Of a stretch of 64,000 bases of DNA, positions 11,864 through 22,738 are shown in pieces (the first letter of the stretch is position 1; every line of letters starts with the position of its first letter). The stretch lies in contig VWND01000076.1 of assembly GCA_009599575.1 (NCBI GenBank), forward strand, positions 434,001-498,000, given 5' to 3'. This DNA comes from Blumeriella jaapii. Its lineage: Eukaryota; Ascomycota; Leotiomycetes; Helotiales; Drepanopezizaceae. Below the pieces are notes generated by a model that saw only the letters and a program-made list of their open reading frames with translations, ran no database searches and was not told the origin of the DNA. The position numbers were made by a program, and so were the translations under genes.

Positions 11864-13505
11864 TCATCTAATGTCCAACTGAAAAGGTTTGAATCGACCG
11901 CCAATGGTAGCACAGCGAGGGCATTTCCTCCTGGCGCCCTGCTCGGCCATGAGAACATTCACGCATGCGCGGCAGATCCCACATATGCATTCCGTGCATG
12001 CGTACGATTCCTTGAGTAAGGAAATACCCTGGCAAGCAGCGCAGTATATCTGTATATTCTGGGCCGAGAAACTAGGAGATGAATCCGAAAGACCTTGCTT
12101 CTCTATGTGAAACGCGTCGCCGCTCCCTCCACTCTCCACGGAAGGGAAGGGCTCGGGTGCATCAGGGAGATTGGAGGGTGGTGTGAGTGCTTGTTGGAGG
12201 GGTGAGGCCTGGTAACCTTGGAATTGGGATGCTTGAAATGGCGGAAGCGATGCTCGGTTCACCGAGATCGGGGATGGCGGAACCTGGGACTGTCAGTGAA
12301 CGTAGTCATCTTGAAGGAAGGACAACCCTGACCGTAGTCCGGTCGTCAGCATCTTCATTGGCAGACGTTGCAGCATCTATCAGATCCTCCCATCGCTTTC
12401 CATATGCCGCCGAAAGTCCAGTCGAGGGTTCAGCAGAGTACGCTTTCCGATCGTAGCTCAACCTTGGTAAATGTGCAGTTTCGCCCTTGGACTTCTGTCT
12501 CCTGTGCTGCGGCTGTCTGGCATGCTTCGACACGGACTGTTTCCGCGGTCGGTGACCGCCGGGGGTCTGTTGGATAGGAGGTAACGTGGAAGACCGAACC
12601 GGTGGAGAGGTAGACAATATAGACGGAAGAAGCTCCCTGCGCCGCTGGGCGTTTTGATGTGAAAAGGGGTCGCTGGTAGGCTCCATATGGGGCTTCGTGG
12701 GAAGAGGCGGGAGCTCTATCGACGCTCGCATGGCCTGCTTGCGGGCTTCGTTGTCCGACATCCAGTCCTACGGTCTCGTCAACAATCCCCGAATCTGTCG
12801 AGAGCGAACAGAGATGTCACCCACATTTTCCGACTCCCACTCCGTCTCGAATTTGTGGTTGTGTAGCTGTGCGAGCGCTGCCGCAGCGCTAGCGGCTGGC
12901 GGCATGGAAGCCGAATGAGAATCGTCCATAATCCTGGGCGTGTTCGGGGTACTCGAGTCGTCGCCATAGTGCGAACCTTTGTCATTGCCGTAACCTGGGC
13001 TCTTGATTAGCAGCGTCTTTCCGGACCGGCAGAGGTCGTACGTACTATGGCGATGGGGAGTCAAATTGGAGTTCGCGGGCGGAGGTGGTCGCTCCGACGG
13101 CGGGGTATTGATCATGAGCTGGAAGCTCTCCTCGGTGGCAGGCAGCTTGGAGATATAGTGATCGGGATGGGCCCGTCTTATATGCTCCTGCATCGAGCGA
13201 TAGCGCTTTTCCTGCTCCCCGTAATCTCCATTACTATGGTTGTTCGAGACAAAGTGTACAGAGCTTCAAGAGGGGTGCAGCAGATAGGTAGGTAGGTAGG
13301 TAGATAGGTAGGTAGATAGGTAGATAGGTATAGGTAGGTATGTAGGTAGACAAGACGCAAAACAGACAGCATCGAGCAGCAGGACACTCACGCCGAGACA
13401 ACGTTTGCGACAGCCGGAGCCATCTTGGTTGCGCAGAGGACATACGACCTCGTTGTTGGCATCGGACACGGAAAAGGACGAGGTGAGAGCGGATCGAGGT
13501 GGCAT
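11864..13505 (-). CDS. Fungal zinc-finger protein (N-terminal C2H2, C-terminal CxxC cluster)
   Basis: Predicted intracellular zinc-binding protein of unknown role; the overall design is familiar from hypothetical proteins of filamentous ascomycetes. Model: complement(join(11864..12289, 12333..12767, 12825..13211, 13392..13505)), 453 residues. Seen: an N-terminal single finger with Cys at CPL and GCRKRC, and His at QEHIRRAHPDH, followed by YISKLPATEESFQLMINTPPSERPPPP; a long low-complexity middle; and a C-terminal cluster CAAC, CTEC, CGIC, CPRC like a RING or treble-clef fold, ending GRFKPFQLDIR. An in-frame TAG at 12768-12770 would truncate the protein unless the 57-base intron 12768-12824 is removed; this intron has donor GTGGGT and uses that TAG as its acceptor. 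An upstream in-frame ATG at 13535 would add ten residues. The first intron (180 bases) contains TACC repeats. Confidence 0.75.
13277..13350 (+). repeat. TAGG/TACC repeat inside an intron
   Basis: About 70 bases of imperfect TAGG units (with TAGA variants) within the first intron (13212-13391) of the minus-strand zinc-finger gene; on the sense strand it reads as TACC. Read directly. Confidence 0.85.
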
Positions 13506-15689
13506 CGTCTTCACGGACGAGGAGGTGGCCAGCATCCCAGGGTCGTTCGGTCGTAGGTAAGGTACGCCCGCGTTGATCGGTACGTACAGTACTGTACAGT
13601 AGGTCCTGTACTGTACTTTCGTCGAACCTCGTGTTCGCGGGGACGAGGGGTAAGGTCTGTATGTATGTAGGGTAGGGTACGGTACGGTACTGTGCTGTCC
13701 GATAAAGGGCGATACGCCTTGTCGATTAGATAGTGCTGCGCCGAGAACGCTATCGCGAGCGATGCGTGGCGATTGGGGGTAACGCGGGCGAGAGCGAGGG
13801 CGAGGGCGAGGGCGGCGGCGACGACGACGACGACGACGACAGGAAGCTCTCGAGGTCGAGTCGAAGGGGGGGCGGATGGGTGGTTGGTAGGGGATGGTCT
13901 CGAATGGGACGGTCATGTATGGGATGGGGTGGTCGGTCCGGACTGGATGTGTGCACTGGACGTATGAGGATGCCGTGCGGCGATACAATTGGTGTTCCAG
14001 AAGTGAGAATGACTAGGGAGGTGGGGAGATGGGGTCAGGGAAAAGGGACTTAATGTGCCGTCGCCGTGCTCGGGCGCCGTTACCGTACAGTGCAGTGCAG
14101 TACGTCCCTCACGAGTGGTTCAGGGGGAGCCAGAGTTGGAGCTGGAGCTGGAGCTGTGAGGGCTTTTGGTTGGTTGGTTTAGAGCTGTGAGAGCTGATAG
14201 AGCTGATAGAGTTGTAAGAGCTGTCAGAGCTGTAAGCTGTAAGAGCTGTAAGCTGTAAGAGCTGCAAGAGCTGTAAGAGCTGATAGAGCTGTAAGCTGCA
14301 AGCTATAAGAGCCGATGGAGCCGTTAGAGCTTTTAGAGCTCGTGGAGCTAGTAGAGCTAATAGAGCTAGTAGAGCTAGTAGAGCTGGTAGAGCTGTTACT
14401 GTGCTGTACTGTACTGTCCATTCACCACTATACAATATACCGTACACCGTACAACACCGTACAGTACATAATACATACATACATACATACTTACTGCACT
14501 GTACTGTACTATACTGTACCTACCTACCGACCTACTGTACATCCTGTACCTGAGCGCTCGAGCTCGCCGCTTCCCGCACCAAGGGTCAAGAATGTCACGG
14601 ATGCGCGTCTGACTCGTCACGTGGACGATCAAATCAAGTCCCGAAGTGAAAGTTCAGCACTGTCCTGATGTCTTTTATATATTTACATACCTACAGTACT
14701 GTACAGTACCACTCACCCCTCACCCCTCACCCCTCACCCCTCACCCGACTTCTACCCTCTGCCATCACTCTCCCTCTTCCACCGCTCCCTCGCTTCATCC
14801 ATCATCCACCTCATCTGGGGAGAACGACCGACTGCCACCCAACGCCGACCAACAGTGGCCATTCTTCGCATCTCCTCGGCGCCACGCGCGCACTTCCCAT
14901 CTTGCATCCCAAGCTTTGAGATCCTGCACCCGCAGACCGGAATCCAGGCCTCGGCACGAGATGCCCCTTGCCGCCCCATGCGCGGCGTGCCTCGTGTAAT
15001 GCTGCCCCGGTCTCGTCTCTCGCCCGGACATGGTGAGTCGAGCCGGGTGGGGCTCGATATGGTACATACGATCGTCGTCGGTACAGCATTTCTGTACGAC
15101 ACGCCAGGACAATACTTCCGCTGCCGCGGTGGAGATGGAAGAATATCCGTGAGATCTCGGTCGAACAATCAGCAATCCACGCGACCCTGTTCGGTAACCT
15201 GACGAAGCACCAATCGAAAACAGCCTCGCAACCCAAGAGGAAGAACTCCTTCTTCGTCGCGCCACTCGATCATGCCATCGACCGCGGACGCTGGATCACC
15301 AGTAGATAGCTGCTTCATGTGCCATGCGCACGCAGCAGGTCGAGCCGGGTCCGGACCCTGACTTCGAGCTGAGTTCGCAGCGGACAAGGACTACTTAAGT
15401 ACGGTACAAATCTCCGCAGCGCCCACTCTGCAACGGTGCGAGCACAGTGTCTTTCGTACACGGGAGCTGTGCGGTAAATACAGACCACGACCCATAGCTG
15501 GTTCCCTCATGGTCGCCGACCTCGATTCCGAAGAGAAATAGACGCATCTTACGATCTCTTACGGTACGGTACAGTACATCCTGTCTTCTCAGCTCGAACG
15601 CTCGAGTACTTGTCTTGCTACACTCCACCGGTGCTCGTAGGAGGATGGCCACCTGGGCTGGAACTACAAATCCTATCTAGAACGCCAAC
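13506..15689. other. Repeat-rich intergenic region
   Basis: About 2.2 kb without a convincing gene. It contains GTAC-type palindromic copies (13575-13620, 13670-13700, 14400-14530, 14690-14710), a GAC trinucleotide tract near 13820-13842, a GAGCT minisatellite (about 14130-14400) and about five copies of CACCCCT at 14706-14745. Several open frames of 110-160 codons between 14,650 and 15,270 overlap one another on both strands and show no family features. Confidence 0.5.
14130..14400 (+). repeat. Degenerate GAGCT-based minisatellite
   Basis: About 30 imperfect copies of a unit near 9 bases long with the core AGAGCT followed by GTA, GAT or similar, running from a GGAGCT stretch to the GTAGAGCT run. 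The core AGCT is itself palindromic. It produces the spurious long open frames seen on both strands here. Confidence 0.8.
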
Positions 15690-16983
15690 ATGTCTTTGAC
15701 CATCAAGCATCTCAACTCCGATGCCTCGTTCCTCCTGACCTTCCAGCCGATGCCCGCTTTCCCGCCAGCTCAAACCCAGCGAGCACATCCCTTCACCATC
15801 GTCCTCGATCCGTGGCTGTCCGGTCCGTCCAAGGTATTGCATCCCAAGTTCTCCCTCACGAGGCACAGATTCGATGCGTGTGTTCGGTCCTTGAACCATC
15901 TTGACGAGGTCGATCTCATCGTCATATCTCAGGCCAAGAGCGACCACTGCCACAGGGAGACTCTCACTCAGCTGCCTCGCTCCGGAGGCAAGACTCTCAT
16001 TCTGGCCGAGCCAGCTGCCGCAAAGGTCATTCGAGGCTGGAAGCACTTTGCGCCAGAGAAAGTCGTCACTCTACCCAAATTCGCGGCACCGCGCCGCGGC
16101 AAGCCGTCCGCTCCCCACCGGATCCCGATCCCGTCGACCTCGCCAGGGGGCAGCCCGGGCGAGGTCACCATCACCTTCCTCGCGCAAAAGGCAGATCTCA
16201 CCCGTCTCCACAGTGCCGTTGGCATCACCTACCGTCCTCCGACCGACCAGCGAGTGCTCGAGATGACGCCTCCAGCTACGCCAGACTCGAGCAACGACAC
16301 ATCTATCTTTGAAGATCGAGCACTCTCACTCATCCACGCTCCCCACGGCATCAGCTACAAGGCTCTCCAGCCGTATGCAATGGCTCATCTCATCCCGCAA
16401 GCCGCATTCCCTCTCACCGCGCTCCTCCACTGCTTCAACCGGGTCCAAAACCCATGGTATCTCGGCGGCACATCTGCACTGGCCTCCCAGAAGGCATCGA
16501 AGTTGCCCAGCGGCTGCGAGCCCGAGTCTGGATCAGCGCGCACGACGGCGAGATGGAGATCGAAGGCCTCGCCAACCGTAGCGTCGCAGTGCGCAAGTAC
16601 GAACGCGCAGAGGTCGAGCGAGAAGTCAGTCCCCGCAGCGAGAAGTTCCCCGAATCCAGCGGCACCGAAGCGGTCGTGCTCAGCGTCGGGGAGGAAATGC
16701 ATCTCGTCAATGTGCCCCGGGACGAAGATGCCGGGTGGGAGAGAGGCCACATGGGGACAGGGACCCCTGGACCTGCGAACACCAGCACCCGCGTGGCTGC
16801 CGGATTCGGATCCCACCTCTTGGTAGCGAGATCGGGACTTCACGATTCGAACGCCGCACGCCAGCCACCAACTTGCTTGGTACCACAGGTTCCGTCGAGG
16901 AAGTTCCTCTCAGCCCTTTCCTAACGCTGATCCCCCAACGCTCCCGCTTCGAGTTGGTCTGCGCCAGAAACCAAGCTCTCTGA
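15690..16983 (+). CDS. MBL-fold metallo-hydrolase-like protein, reading frame interrupted
   Basis: Resembles a family of fungal proteins with a beta-lactamase-like (MBL) fold and unknown substrate. The first frame (15690 to about 16470) starts MSLTIKHLNSDASFLL and contains ILDPW-like VLDPWLSGPSKVLHPKF, DLIVISQAKSDHCHRETL (a weakened form of the metal-binding HxHxDH motif), LAEPAAAKVIRGWKHF and HAPHGISYKALQPYA, up to NPWYLGG. The homologous sequence then continues in the next frame (ICTGLPEGIEVAQRL, VWISAHDGE) without room for an intron, so one base seems missing at about 16468-16472. A further frame change before the conserved-looking end (NLLGTTGSVEEVPLSP) can be explained by a possible intron 16735-16826. 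Either a recent pseudogene or a sequence error. Confidence 0.65.
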
Positions 16984-17484
16984 CGCCTAGCACGGCTGTC
17001 CACTTCCGGCAAAGGGCAGGGGTCTCTGGTTACTACTTACAGTTTCTTTTGGTTTGTGTACAACAAATATCCACTTATCTCTGGTTACTACTTGCTTTTT
17101 CTTTTGGGGTCTGTACAACAGATGTCTACCTGGATACAGTGGTCCTGTGGGCTCGCGGCGACTCTGAATTTAAAGGCGTTTACGATACCCAGGTTTGAAA
17201 GCGGAAATGACCGTCTGGTAGCTTGGCAGAGCGAAATGAGCGTGTCCAGTATGTGTATGTAAACATAGGTGAAGCACCATAATCTGGTAATGGCAATATC
17301 ACAAGGGAGAAATAGACTTGAGAGTCCCGAGTTGCCCAACGATCGTGACGTCTAACTGTCATCACCAAACGGCACAGGTAGCAAGCAGCATGGGAAGCGG
17401 TCCGAGATCACCACTGTTGGAAGAAAACGTTGGCCTGCCTATCGCTAATTTCTCCACTCTTACGAGTTACAAGCCCGGACCAGG
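16984..17484. other. Intergenic interval with a 55-bp tandem duplication
   Basis: Convergent space between the MBL-like gene and the Hep59/Tls1 gene. It contains two imperfect copies of a 55-base unit starting TCTCTGGTTACTACTT (17023-17077 and 17078 to about 17133). No gene seen. Confidence 0.6.
17023..17133 (+). repeat. Imperfect 55-bp tandem duplication
   Basis: Both copies begin TCTCTGGTTACTACTT and share TTTCTTTTGG, a TGTACAACA block and CCAC/TCTAC ends, with a few mismatches. Seen directly by aligning the two lines of sequence. Confidence 0.8.
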
Positions 17485-18760
17485 TTACTTCTTCGCCGCG
17501 AGCATCGCCTCCCTCATCGCCGCTCTCGCGCTCCGACTGCCACCCAGCTTCGGGCCCTTGGGTTCGTCTTCCTTCTTCCCTCCGGGGCCTCTCGACGTAG
17601 ACTGCGCCGGCGCCGGCTTCTTCCTCTGCTTCTGCGACACGGCGTCGAGGAACTCCCTCCGGAACGCTTCGGCGATCCGATCGTCCGCGGCCTGGTCATC
17701 GTTGATGCTCGCTGGCTCTGGCGCAGGCTCTTCGTAGATGTCCACTGTTGCAAGTCAGCATCCGGTCTCGGTAGCGTAGCGACACGCGTGTGGTGAGAAG
17801 TAGGAGGGATGGAAACGTACGTCTGTTCTCCCGCAACACGGCCTCCACGAGCTGGTCTCTCTTGATGTCGTCGCTGCCCCGTCGATGTCTCCTCGGCACC
17901 CAGACGCTCCCATCCCTATTGAGCCTGACCTTCTTTCTCTTCTGCTTCCCCGCCTCGCTCGCGCCCTCCTCCACCATCTCCCCGTCCAGCCTCCGCCTCG
18001 CGTTGTTCGTGCGCTCAATATTCCGGTCCCTCGCCTCATCGCCCAGGTCAATCTCCTGCAGCTTCCCAATCGTAGCCGCCTGTCTATGCGCCTCCGGCAT
18101 CTCCCCTTTGGCCCTCTCACTCGCCATCGATGCCGCGGACGACGCCGCCGCTCCAGGTTCTGGGGATCGTGCGTGCACAGCGCGGCGTTTAGCTATTTCG
18201 GAATCTATGTATGCCATCCTTGCTCCGTCAGTCACCACTCACTCACTCGTGCATTCCGCTTGTCCAGGCCTCCGTTCCCAAGCCAACAATCCGAGGGGGG
18301 TAGGTACTCACATGTGCCTGTTCACATCCCCCACCGTGCCCGTCTGCGGCGCAAACGTCCTCAGCACTCTGCTGCTCGCGGCCCCCTCCACCTTCTCCTC
18401 GTCCTCTCTCGGTACCAGCTCCCCCTCTCCGTCTCGAGCCACGTGCCCCGAGGCTTTGAACTCCACGCCCCCGCGCGCCTTGAGCTTCTTGCGCAGGCGC
18501 AGGATCTCCGCCATAGACACCGTGGATACATTCTCGGCCTCCTCCACTCCAGCATTAGCTGCCGCCGTACTGGCGCTGGTGATCAGCTCATCGAGGCTTT
18601 GCGCGGCAGCTGGGTTTGCGAAGGACGCAGCGGGAGGGGCAGCCTCGACTTCGTCATCGGCGGCGGCGCGTTGGCGGTAAATCTTGCGCTTTTTGGTGGG
18701 TCGGAAGAGGATCGTGTCGGCTTGTGCTGGGTCGGATGGGAGGCTTGAAGGGGTAGACAT
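17485..18760 (-). CDS. tls1: Hep59/C9orf78/Tls1-like spliceosome-associated protein
   Basis: Hep_59-family nuclear protein. In fission yeast Tls1 affects splicing of genes needed for telomeric silencing; human C9orf78 associates with spliceosomes. Model: complement(join(17485..17744, 17821..18218, 18312..18760)), 368 residues, all phases consistent. Seen: N-terminal FRPTKKRKIYRQR; SMAEILRLRKKLKARGGVEF; the family signature TFAPQTGTVGDVNRHMMAYIDSE, whose two Met codons are reconstructed exactly across intron 1; KLQEIDLGDEARDRNI; the basic KQKRKKVRLNRDG; then VEAVLRENR joined to LDIYEEP across intron 2; and a Lys-rich C-terminus. Charged, low-complexity regions fit a disordered splicing factor. 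The start at 18760 is preferred over an upstream in-frame ATG at 18853, which lies in GTAC-repeat sequence. Confidence 0.88.
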
Positions 18761-19170
18761 TTTGTGGATGTCAAGATGTTGGTACGGTTGTTGGTTTGGA
18801 GTTGTTACAGTAGGTTGAAACTGGAGTTGTACAGTACTGTCTGTACAGTACATTAGCTTATGGTGGGGCTGGTGAGCCGGGCCGTCCGTTTTGGGAAAGG
18901 CGCCAGATTGTTCGCTAGCTTTTTTTTGAGAGATGCAACATCAGCCTCAGCCTTCCATACGATCACCAGCAATCAACAATGCAGTCTATCAATCCGAATG
19001 TCAAGTCCGGCTTGATTTTCTTCCCGTGCAGGCCAAATTTTACAGCCTGGAATTGCCAGTCGGTCACTAAGGAAGATATGACGACCTCAAGGAATGCAAA
19101 AATGTAAGGACAACGAAAAAAGCTCAGATCATCATCTGTCTGCCTATCACCTAATGAGCTTTTGTGTGCT
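18761..19170. other. Interval between tls1-like and 4CL-like genes
   Basis: About 410 bases. It includes a GTAC cluster at 18826-18855, just upstream of the Hep59-like start. Otherwise nothing recognisable. Confidence 0.5.
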
Positions 19171-21045
19171 TCAAAGTTTAGCTTTGCCCTGCTTTAGCTC
19201 CTCTTTCGCCATATCCCTCAAGACTCTCTTCAAGATCTTCCCACTGGCATTCTTGGGAATCGCATCCAAGAACTTGACACCACCAGTCAACTCTTTGTAC
19301 TTCGCCAACCTCTCGGCACAATGCCTCTTGACGGCCTCCTCAGTCAAGGCCCTGCCTTCCGGACTGTCCCTTCGCACCACATAAGCTCTCGGTAGCTCCA
19401 CGTCAGCCTCCGTGGCATGCTTCACGCTGATGACTCCCGCGTCGACGATGTGTGGATGGCCAAGCAAGACAGTCTCTAGTTCTGGCGGTGCGACCTGGAA
19501 TCCCCGGACCTTGATGAGTTCTTTCTTACGGTCCACGACGTACCACAGCTTGGTTTTGCCGTCGCAGTACACGATATCTCCGGTCTTGAAGAAACCTTCA
19601 GAGTCGAAGGACACGGCGTTTGCTTTTGAGTTCTCAAAGTAGCCCTTAGTCACGAGCGGACCTCGGACACAGAGCTCCCCACGGACATCGTAACCAGTTA
19701 CGTCCTTGTCATTATCGTCGATGATCCTAGGCCATGTCAGCTCACCCACTCTCGTCAGTGGATGGTATGTGGATTGTCGTACTTTGCCTCCATGTTTGGC
19801 AATATTCGACCAACGCTTCCTGTTCGGTCATCTTCCGGGTACTGAAACATGCTGGCGACACAGCTCGTCTCCGTCATCCCCCAGACCTGATTACATCTGG
19901 CCTCTGGAGCGAGCAATGCCCTGAGCCGGTCCTGTGACTCTCTTCCCAGTGGCGCAGCTCCAATTGTACAAGCTTTGATGGACTTCAGAGAGTATTTCCT
20001 GGATAAGTCTGACATGATAATGAGGATTACGATTGGGGGTACGAGCCCAATGTCGTTGATCTGAAAGTTTTCAACGGCTGCCAGGAAAGGCTCTAGTTCG
20101 AAACGGCGCATGACAACGGAGATGTGGCCAGCACGCAGCGGGGTTGTATGTGCAACTGTTCCGAGGTCAAATTTGCGCTTTAGATACATCTGGGAGAGGC
20201 TACAAACCGGGCACGCACGCTGCATGAAACATGGGAAGACAGAGCAAGCGTCTGGTTCTCCACGTCTTCCGGCTGATTTCATGCACAAGAGTGTGCTGGG
20301 CAACGAAGTTGTGGTGGGACAGAACGGCTGCTTTTGGAAGACCAGTCGTCCCGCTGCTGAACAGCCTCGCAGCCGTGGTCTCTTTGGCGGTCTTCTCATC
20401 ATCGAATCGCTCCCAGTCTTTCTCTCCGTAGGTCAGAAGATCTTTCCAGGACTTGAATCCTTGCGGAAGTGGTTTCCCGAGAACGTCAAATATCCAGATT
20501 TTCGACTCGGGGATGTTGCACTCTTTTGCTGCTGCCACCGCGCTCTTGAGCATTTCAGGCTCGGTGATGAAGAACTTGGCTTTCGCCGTCTTTATGTGAT
20601 GGACTAGCTCGAATTGGGTGTAAGATGGATTTGTCCCGGCGAATACTCCTCCTGCGGCAACGATGCCCATGAAGAGGATAGAGTAGTAGATCTGAAGCAA
20701 GGTCAACCAGTGTCCCCAAGCCATTGCCGGTTTCAAGAGATGTTGAACATACATCATTGAAGGAATGGAGGCAAACACAATCTCCTTTCTTTAGACCGGC
20801 CGCTTGGAGACCTGCCACCAGCTGTCGAACCAAAACCCGAGCTTGATTGCAGGATATGGATCTCGACGGATCCTTGGCGTCAATGTAGATCTGATCTTAG
20901 ATGTTATTCTTGCGAGCTCTATCAACGTAGATCTGAAATAATGCCTCACTGGTTCATCCTGATCATACCGAGGGTCGTCAAAGGTCCACGACACGAGGTC
21001 CTTTGTGGGAATCGGAACCTGCCTCTGAGATGGAAAGTGCCCCAT
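19171..21045 (-). CDS. 4-coumarate-CoA ligase-like acyl-CoA synthetase, probably peroxisomal
   Basis: AMP-forming acyl/aryl-CoA ligase (ANL superfamily): activates a carboxylic acid with ATP and transfers it to CoA. Model: complement(join(19171..19726, 19783..20155, 20208..20691, 20753..20890, 20950..21045)), 548 residues, normal for the 4CL class. Seen: the AMP-binding loop SSGTTGLPKAAVLSH; LCLPMFHAA; the conserved VAHTTPLRAGH region restored by the intron 20156-20207 (donor GTTTGT); VWGMTETS; DVRGELCVRGP; FKTGDIVYCDG; VVDRKKELIKVRGFQVAPPELE; and the catalytic-Lys region NASGKILKRVLRD. The last three residues, AKL, are a good PTS1 peroxisome signal. The true substrate (phenylpropanoid, fatty or other acid) cannot be told. 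The join at 19727-19782 was chosen because it restores DDNDKDVTGYD and gives a normal 56-base intron. Confidence 0.88.
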
Positions 21046-22168
21046 TGCCGATGTGAAAGTCGTGTTTATACCAGTCAATGTAAAGGAAAGCACCACCACA
21101 AAATTAGACTGACTATCTGTGAGGAAAATGTGTATCATTCATGGTGGAACTACAGCGGTGGAACATGTGCCTTGTTTTTTTTTTTTTTTTTTTTTTGTTG
21201 TCTTAGAGACGAGGTAAAATGCGGGGTGCGTGCGGCAGCCGGTGGCCGGAGCCGAACTCAACACCAGCTCCTCGGGTATAGCGCTGTCCCTCGGCGACAT
21301 GGTACATTGCAGTAGTAATTATCCGACCGACCTGTAGGGGGTTTGAATGTGCAAGATGTTTAGGCGTGTAAAACTTTGGTGATCTTTCCTTGTGTTGGCT
21401 GAGAGGCAGATCTGCGTCGTTCGGACATCGTCTGAGTGCTCTTGCTTCAACCGGCTGTGAAATTTGGGGTGAGAGTAACGCATGGGAGAGCCATGTGAGT
21501 TCTGTTCAACTTGCTTTGAATCAAGGCTTTTCATTTCATAGCGCTCCATTTTCATTGCGATTTGCAAGAGAACAGGGATCATGCCTCACTCGGTCTTTGG
21601 TTCGGGGGTCGCGGTAGTAAGGTCGTCAACAAACTCTAGATACATTTCAGTTCACATCATGCAGAAGTAGAGCGGATTTTCAGTGAGGTTTGCCAAGTGC
21701 AATGTTGGAAGATTGTGACTGGCTTGATGACCCTTGATCTCGATCCAACGTAGTCTCCCTGAGAAGCCGGGGATATTTCAGAAGCAGCGTGAAATGAGTA
21801 GAGCGACCACGCGGGATAGAGGTCAGGAAAGTACTCACTCTCCCTTCACATACTGTACCTCAGCGTGATTCTCAAGATAACGAACGCAGCATTGAAGTTA
21901 AGCCGGAGGGAAGGCGAGGGGGATACTGACTTCGGCTTCAAGTGACCAAGGAGATACTTCACCACAAAGGAAAATTCCAGACCGAGGAAGGGCTTGAACA
22001 CAAGTGTAAAAACGTTCTCTTATGTTCATCGAGCAATATGCGACTTCTGCGTCGTGTTAAAGGGTTGGTTAAATATCGCCAAGGCGGATGCCCCGTTAAG
22101 CGACTAACCTGGAGGTTGAAATAAGTACTAGACATCTCCAACACAAGAATGTAAGTCCTCCCCCCGTG
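21046..22168. other. Intergenic region with a poly-T run
   Basis: No gene recognised. A run of about 22 T lies near 21175-21197, the longest homopolymer noticed in the window. The left part is the promoter side of the 4CL-like gene; the right part is the 3' side of the deoxyribosyltransferase gene. Confidence 0.5.
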
Positions 22169-22738
22169 CTAATTCTTCCCGTTCAGGATATCTGCAATAG
22201 CCCGCAGGCCTTCTTCTTCAGACAGGCACATCTTCTGAACACCACAGCTCAACATCAAATTATCCACCAAGCCTCCTTCCTTGACTCCGAATTCCTCCAC
22301 CGACATACCAGCTTCATCTCTTAGATGTCCATCCTCGGCTCTCTTCAAAGCAAGAACTCTGCCAACTTTCTCGGGATAAGCCTTCCCTCCATCGGTGGTA
22401 TATCCCACCACCACTTTCCCGAGAGCGGCTCCGGCACCCATCTCGTAAGCCGTCCCGACGTCCATCGACGGCCCTCGGAAGGGGGTCATGTTCGCCAGAA
22501 TAGCGTCACATGAAGCGATAAGCTCCATGTTGGCTGTACGAATGGCTGCCGCGTGAGCTATGCTTCCAGGCTCGTCGGTCGCAATGGAATTATCGAGCGG
22601 AAAGAGGCCCGTGAGTCCATGCTTTGTGCAAATGGCTTTGAGTTGCTCGCCACGCTCAACAGGCCTGGGCTCGAAGACATCCGGACCCGCGAGATAGACT
22701 TTGGGCGAGGTGCTCATTCTTGTTGTGTTCTGGTTCAC
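22169..22738 (-). CDS. Nucleoside 2-deoxyribosyltransferase family protein
   Basis: Single-exon protein of up to 189 residues of the nucleoside 2-deoxyribosyltransferase/hydrolase fold, which cleaves the N-glycosidic bond of (deoxy)nucleosides or nucleotides. Seen: N-terminal KVYLAGPDVFEP, the family's nucleotide-binding start; GLFPLDN; the catalytic-type region CDAILANMTPFRGPSMDVGTAYEMGAGAALGK with the conserved Asp and Glu; and VVVGYTTDG. The start may be the first ATG (22738) or the internal one at 22717, which places the KVYLAGPD strand close to the N-terminus, as is usual. Its substrate and whether it acts as transferase or hydrolase are unknown. It is divergent from RIB7 with about 850 bases between them. 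Confidence 0.85.
   Translation of the reverse strand: MNQNTTRMSTSPKVYLAGPDVFEPRPVERGEQLKAICTKHGLTGLFPLDNSIATDEPGSIAHAAAIRTANMELIASCDAILANMTPFRGPSMDVGTAYEMGAGAALGKVVVGYTTDGGKAYPEKVGRVLALKRAEDGHLRDEAGMSVEEFGVKEGGLVDNLMLSCGVQKMCLSEEEGLRAIADILNGKN

Noticed and set aside
9473..14745. Short tandem repeats as a possible CRISPR array
   Set aside because: Units are 3-9 bases without unique spacers, and the genome is eukaryotic.
19751..19782. 32-base intron in the 4CL-like gene
   Set aside because: Too short; using the acceptor at 19727-19728 gives a 56-base intron and restores the conserved DDNDKDVTGYD.
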